The translations under genes and the position numbers were made by a program. The notes under the pieces were generated by a model. It worked only from the letters and a program-made list of their open reading frames with translations. It was not told where the DNA came from and searched no databases. Source: an uncultured beta proteobacterium (GTDB lineage Bacteria; Pseudomonadota; Gammaproteobacteria; Burkholderiales; Burkholderiaceae_C). From it: 42,299 nt of DNA. Positions 37,678 to 42,299 of this stretch are shown here, piece by piece (position 1 is the first letter of the stretch; the number at the start of each line of letters is the position of its first letter). The DNA lies in NCBI GenBank assembly GCA_903828665.1, contig CAIKMZ010000069.1, positions 1 through 42,299 of the forward strand. The letters are read 5' to 3'.

Positions 37678-37716
37678 ACACGTCGTCTGCTGGCATAATT
37701 TCAGCTTTTCTGGATT

Positions 37717-37737
37717 CGGCCTCCTCCAATGAGGCCG
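37717..37737 (+). other. Hairpin between the winged-helix gene and the FKBP gene
   Basis: CGGCCTC (37717-37723) pairs with GAGGCCG (37731-37737) around a 7-base loop. No T-run follows, so it is not a standard terminator. It could stabilise the 5' leader of the FKBP transcript or weakly end the upstream one. A CATAAT at 37694-37699 could be a -10 box, but no matching -35 is seen. Confidence 0.3.
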
Positions 37738-37773
37738 TCCAGCTATCTATTCAGTAGCACACAAGGACTCCAC

Positions 37774-38127
37774 ATGACAACCACCGCCTCCGGCCTGCAA
37801 TACGAAGACACTCTCGTCGGCACTGGCGCAACGGCGACCAAGGGCCAGAGCGTCACCGTCCATTACACCGGCTGGCTTTACAACGACGGCGTCCAGGGAA
37901 AGAAGTTCGATTCGAGCAAGGACCGCAACGACCCGTTCGTGTTTTCGCTCGGTGCCGGCATGGTGATCCGGGGTTGGGACGAAGGCGTGGCCGGCATGCA
38001 GGTCGGTGGCGCGCGCACGCTCATCATCCCGGCGGCCCTCGGCTACGGCGCACGCGGCGCCGGCGGCGTGATTCCGCCCAATGCCACGCTCAAGTTCGAC
38101 GTCGAACTGCTCGGCGTCTCGAACTAA
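37774..38127 (+). CDS. FKBP-type peptidyl-prolyl cis-trans isomerase
   Basis: A 117-residue single-domain FKBP that speeds proline isomerisation during protein folding. The domain runs over the whole protein: VTVHYTGWLYNDG, FDSSKDRNDPFVFSLGAGMVIRGWDEGVAGMQVGG, and LGYGARGAGGVIPPNATLKFDVELL. No signal peptide, so it should be cytoplasmic. The ATG at 37774 (MTTTASGLQYED) has AAGGA upstream; the earlier in-frame ATG adds 15 non-family residues. It sits before grpE but the sigma-32 promoter lies between them. Confidence 0.95.
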   Translation: MTTTASGLQYEDTLVGTGATATKGQSVTVHYTGWLYNDGVQGKKFDSSKDRNDPFVFSLGAGMVIRGWDEGVAGMQVGGARTLIIPAALGYGARGAGGVIPPNATLKFDVELLGVSN

Positions 38128-38194
38128 ATCCTGCTGCTGCCCGCGGTGCGCCGGATCATCCGGTGCCCGGTTTCGAGTGTGCCTCGCGCACGCT

Positions 38195-38222
38195 CTTGAA
38201 TTGCCGGTGGCCGCCCCCATTT
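38195..38222 (+). promoter_or_regulatory. Sigma-32 (heat-shock) promoter before grpE
   Basis: CTTGAA (38195-38200), a 14 bp spacer and CCCCATTT (38215-38222) match the enterobacterial/betaproteobacterial RpoH consensus (CTTGAA, 13-17 bp, CCCCAT-T). It ends 35 bp before the grpE ATG, a suitable leader. It would drive grpE-dnaK-dnaJ on heat shock. No CIRCE element was found. Confidence 0.88.
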
Positions 38223-38257
38223 CGACTGCATAACAGTCAACAATCTGGTGTATTTGC

Positions 38258-38818
38258 ATGTCTGACAACCACTCCAACCCGACCCAAACCCAATCCGGCC
38301 CCCAGCCAAGCCCAGAAGAACTGAACGCGATGCCTGCGGCGGACGAAGCCGACGCGCTGTCTCGCGCGCAGGCCGATCTGGCCGAGCTTCAGGCCAAGAG
38401 CGCCACGCTGGCGGACCAGTTCCTGCGCGCCAAGGCTGAGGCCGACAACGCCCGGCGCCGCGCCGAGGAAGAGATTTCAAAGGCCCGCAAGTTCGCCGTC
38501 GAAGGCTTTGCCGACAGCCTGCTGCCCGTGGTGGACAGTCTGGAAGCCGGCCTCGGGCTGGCCGATGCGACCACCGAGCAGATCCGCGAAGGCGCGCAGG
38601 CCACCTTGCGCCAGTTGCTCGCCGCACTTGAGCGCAACAAGGTCGTCGTCATCAACCCGGCTGCCGGTAGCAAGTTCGATCCGCATCAGCAGCAGGCGAT
38701 CAGCGTTGTACCCTCCGAGCTGGAGGCCAACACCGTGGTCACGGTGCTGCAAAAGGGCTATTCCATTGCAGAGCGCGTGCTGCGCCCGGCGCTGGTCACG
38801 GTCGCCGCGCCCAAATAA
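38258..38818 (+). CDS. grpE: Nucleotide exchange factor GrpE
   Basis: A 186-residue cochaperone that releases ADP from DnaK. The N-terminal part is polar and disordered (about 1-35). The long coiled-coil dimer helix is [39 protein letters not shown], and the C-terminal beta-wing contains [15 protein letters not shown] and [19 protein letters not shown]. It is the first gene after the heat-shock promoter and lies 69 bp before dnaK. Confidence 0.97.
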   Translation: MSDNHSNPTQTQSGPQPSPEELNAMPAADEADALSRAQADLAELQAKSATLADQFLRAKAEADNARRRAEEEISKARKFAVEGFADSLLPVVDSLEAGLGLADATTEQIREGAQATLRQLLAALERNKVVVINPAAGSKFDPHQQQAISVVPSELEANTVVTVLQKGYSIAERVLRPALVTVAAPK

Positions 38819-38830
38819 TTACTTTTTCTG

Positions 38831-38856
38831 ACTTGAAATCGTTCAAGTTATCCACA
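38831..38856 (+). promoter_or_regulatory. Palindrome and DnaA-box-like site between grpE and dnaK
   Basis: ACTTGAA (38831-38837) faces TTCAAGT (38842-38848) with a 4-base loop, and the exact DnaA box sequence TTATCCACA occupies 38848-38856. It may be a DnaA binding site, an mRNA hairpin setting grpE/dnaK ratios, or chance. Confidence 0.35.
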
Positions 38857-38887
38857 ACTCAAAAACATCTGAACACTGGAGTAGATC

Positions 38888-40846
<1,959 letters not shown>

Positions 40847-40885
40847 GACCTTGGGCTGAACACTGTTCTGAACATTGTTGACAGG

Positions 40886-40920
40886 CGCCGCGTTGGACAC
40901 CTCAAAGGTTCAACGCGGCG
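40886..40920 (+). other. Strong hairpin between dnaK and dnaJ
   Basis: CGCCGCGTTG (40886-40895) pairs perfectly with CAACGCGGCG (40911-40920), and CCT/AGG extends the loop inside. Only a short TT follows, so it may act as a partial terminator or mRNA-processing block that keeps DnaJ below DnaK. Just upstream, GAACACTGTT and GAACATTGTT stand in tandem. Confidence 0.55.
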
Positions 40921-40949
40921 TTCGTATTGAAACCGGGCATTGAAAGACC

Positions 40950-42086
40950 ATGGCTAAAAGAGACTACTACGAAGTCCTGGGCGTTCCGAAGAACGCCTCC
41001 GACGAAGAAATCAAGAAGGCCTATCGCAAGCACGCGATGAAGCATCACCCTGACCGCAACCAAGGCGACTCGTCCAAGGTGGCGGAGGAGAAATTCAAGG
41101 AATCGAAAGAGGCCTACGAGATGCTGTCGGACCCGCAAAAGCGGGCCGCCTACGACCAGCATGGTCACGCCGGCGTCGACCCCAACATGCGCGGCGGTCC
41201 GGGTGCCGAAGGCTACGGCGGTTTTGCCGAAGCGTTCGGCGATATCTTTGGCGACATGTTCGGTCAGGGGCGCGGCCGCGCCGGTGGCGGCGGGCGCCAG
41301 GTGTATCGCGGCGGCGACCTCAGCTACGCGATGGAGATCACGCTCGAAGAAGCGGCGCTGGGCAAGGATGCCCAGATCCGCATTCCGAGTTGGGACAGCT
41401 GCGATGTCTGCCATGGCAGCGGCGCCAAGCCCGGCACTCAGGCCAAGACCTGCGGCACCTGCAACGGCTCCGGCGCGGTGCAGATGCGCCAGGGTTTCTT
41501 CAGCGTACAGCAGACCTGCCCGACCTGCCGTGGCGCCGGCAAGGTGATTCCCGACCCCTGCACCGCGTGCCATGGCCAGGGCAAGATCAAGCGGCAGAAG
41601 ACGCTGGAGGTCAAGATTCCGGCCGGCATCGACGGCGGCATGCGCATCCGCAGCGCCGGCAACGGCGAGCCCGGCACCAACGGCGGTCCGCCCGGTGACC
41701 TTTACATCGAGATCCGGCTCAAGAAGCACGACATCTTCGAACGCGACGGCGACGATATCCATTGCGCCGTTCCGATCAGCCTGATCACGGCCGCCCTTGG
41801 CGGCGAGATCGACGTCCCGACCCTGGCCGGCAAGGCCGCCATCGACATCCCCGAGGGCACGCAAACCGGCAAGCAGTTCCGGCTGCGCGGCAAGGGCATC
41901 AAGGGCGTGCGCTCGAGCTATCCCGGCGACCTGTACTGCCACATCACGGTGGAAACGCCGGTCAAGCTCACGGAACACCAGCGCAAGCTGCTGCGCGAGC
42001 TCGACGAGTCCCTGAAGAAGGGCGGCAGCAAGCATCTGCCCAGCGGCGACAGCTGGACCAACCGCCTCAAGAGCTTTTTCAGTTGA
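40950..42086 (+). CDS. dnaJ: Chaperone DnaJ (Hsp40)
   Basis: A 378-residue type I J-protein that delivers substrates to DnaK and stimulates its ATPase. The J domain (residues 1-70) has the HPD motif at 33-35. A Gly/Phe-rich segment follows (about 75-115), then the zinc-binding region with four CxxCxGxG repeats ([32 protein letters not shown]) at about 150-215. The C-terminal peptide-binding domains end the protein. It is the last gene of the grpE-dnaK-dnaJ operon, followed by an intrinsic terminator. Confidence 0.98.
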   Translation: MAKRDYYEVLGVPKNASDEEIKKAYRKHAMKHHPDRNQGDSSKVAEEKFKESKEAYEMLSDPQKRAAYDQHGHAGVDPNMRGGPGAEGYGGFAEAFGDIFGDMFGQGRGRAGGGGRQVYRGGDLSYAMEITLEEAALGKDAQIRIPSWDSCDVCHGSGAKPGTQAKTCGTCNGSGAVQMRQGFFSVQQTCPTCRGAGKVIPDPCTACHGQGKIKRQKTLEVKIPAGIDGGMRIRSAGNGEPGTNGGPPGDLYIEIRLKKHDIFERDGDDIHCAVPISLITAALGGEIDVPTLAGKAAIDIPEGTQTGKQFRLRGKGIKGVRSSYPGDLYCHITVETPVKLTEHQRKLLRELDESLKKGGSKHLPSGDSWTNRLKSFFS

Positions 42087-42125
42087 GGAATTGATCTGCC
42101 CCGTTCAGGTCGATTGACGATGAAC

Positions 42126-42165
42126 AATGCCGCGCAGTATTTCGATGGCTGCGCGGCATTTTTTT
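42126..42165 (+). terminator. Intrinsic terminator after dnaJ
   Basis: AATGCCGCGCAG (42126-42137) pairs with CTGCGCGGCATT (42149-42160) around an 11-base loop, and the T-run reaches 42165. It lies 39 bp after the dnaJ stop. A strong rho-independent terminator, and the landing site of the intron that begins at 42169. Confidence 0.95.
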
Positions 42166-42168
42166 GTG

Positions 42169-42299
42169 GTGCGCCCGGCAGGGCGCACCTACTTGGAGGT
42201 GAAAGTCCTCTACTCGCCCGGCAAGGGGAAGAGTTAGCCAGAGGCAAGGGTTTCGCGGGTGACTGCGAGTCTGAAGGAAGCCCGATGGCAAAGCGCTGG
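42169..42299 (+). mobile_element. 5' end of a group II intron (class C-like), cut by the window edge
   Basis: Begins with the group II 5' consensus GTGCG (GTGCGCCCGGCAGGGCGCAC), followed by a GGTGAAAGTCC element, AGTTAGCC, GCAAGGGT, and GAGTCTGAAGGAAGC then GGCAAA. This order matches domain I of bacterial class C (IIC) introns such as the Geobacillus one as I recall it. IIC introns insert just downstream of terminator hairpins in the sense orientation, as here, with TTTTGTG directly before the start. Only domain I is visible. The reverse transcriptase gene, domains V-VI and the 3' end lie beyond the window, so intactness is unknown. Confidence 0.88.

Overview
This 42.3 kb window is a gene-dense, high-GC chromosomal segment from a betaproteobacterium, most likely order Burkholderiales and probably Comamonadaceae or a close relative. 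The reasons are gene order recalled for that group (guaA-guaB-DUF4124-rnfH-ratA against smpB; rimP-nusA-infB-rbfA-truB-typA; ispF-ispD against mfd-serB; grpE-dnaK-dnaJ), GC-rich intergenic repeats of a kind I associate with Comamonadaceae, and protein features such as a 762-residue Orn/Lys/Arg decarboxylase and a MerR-cyclase fusion. No ribosomal RNA or tRNA was found to fix the taxonomy. Nearly all of the DNA is coding and no gap between genes exceeds 300 bp.

Layout. 1-3.2 kb: purine synthesis genes guaA and guaB on the minus strand, separated by a GC-rich repeat. 3.35-5.2 kb: a DUF4124 exported protein, rnfH-ratA, and smpB. 5.3-9.1 kb: an acyl-CoA hydrolase/hydratase-family enzyme, an EamA exporter and typA (BipA). 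9.1-15.7 kb: the transcription/translation operon rimP-nusA-infB-rbfA-truB, read right to left, with an intrinsic-terminator-like hairpin in its leader. 15.8-18.6 kb: a secreted M16 metallopeptidase. 18.75-22.0 kb: fabI, a second GC-rich repeat, and a PLP-dependent basic amino-acid decarboxylase. 22.1-25.3 kb: an nfeD-qmcA membrane pair, then a MerR-type DNA-binding domain fused to a PAS-like region and a class III nucleotide cyclase. 25.3-27.7 kb: a nitronate-monooxygenase-like flavoprotein with a cysteine-rich tail, and a short family III CoA-transferase/racemase. 27.7-33.1 kb: ispF-ispD (isoprenoid synthesis) divergent from mfd-serB. 33.3-36.2 kb: metY and a PhoD-type phosphatase. 36.35-37.7 kb: a short-chain dehydrogenase and a winged-helix regulator preceded by a possible leader peptide. 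37.8-42.1 kb: an FKBP isomerase and the grpE-dnaK-dnaJ heat-shock operon, which has a near-consensus sigma-32 promoter. The last 131 bases are the 5' end of a group II (class C-like) intron lying directly behind the dnaJ terminator.

Most of the content is conserved housekeeping. The parts most worth a second look are the MerR-PAS-cyclase protein, with catalytic residues that look intact and a repeated motif over its own start; the class C intron parked on a terminator; the attenuator-like hairpin before rimP-nusA; the cysteine-rich tail of the flavoprotein; and the 22-codon leader ORF overlapping the winged-helix gene.
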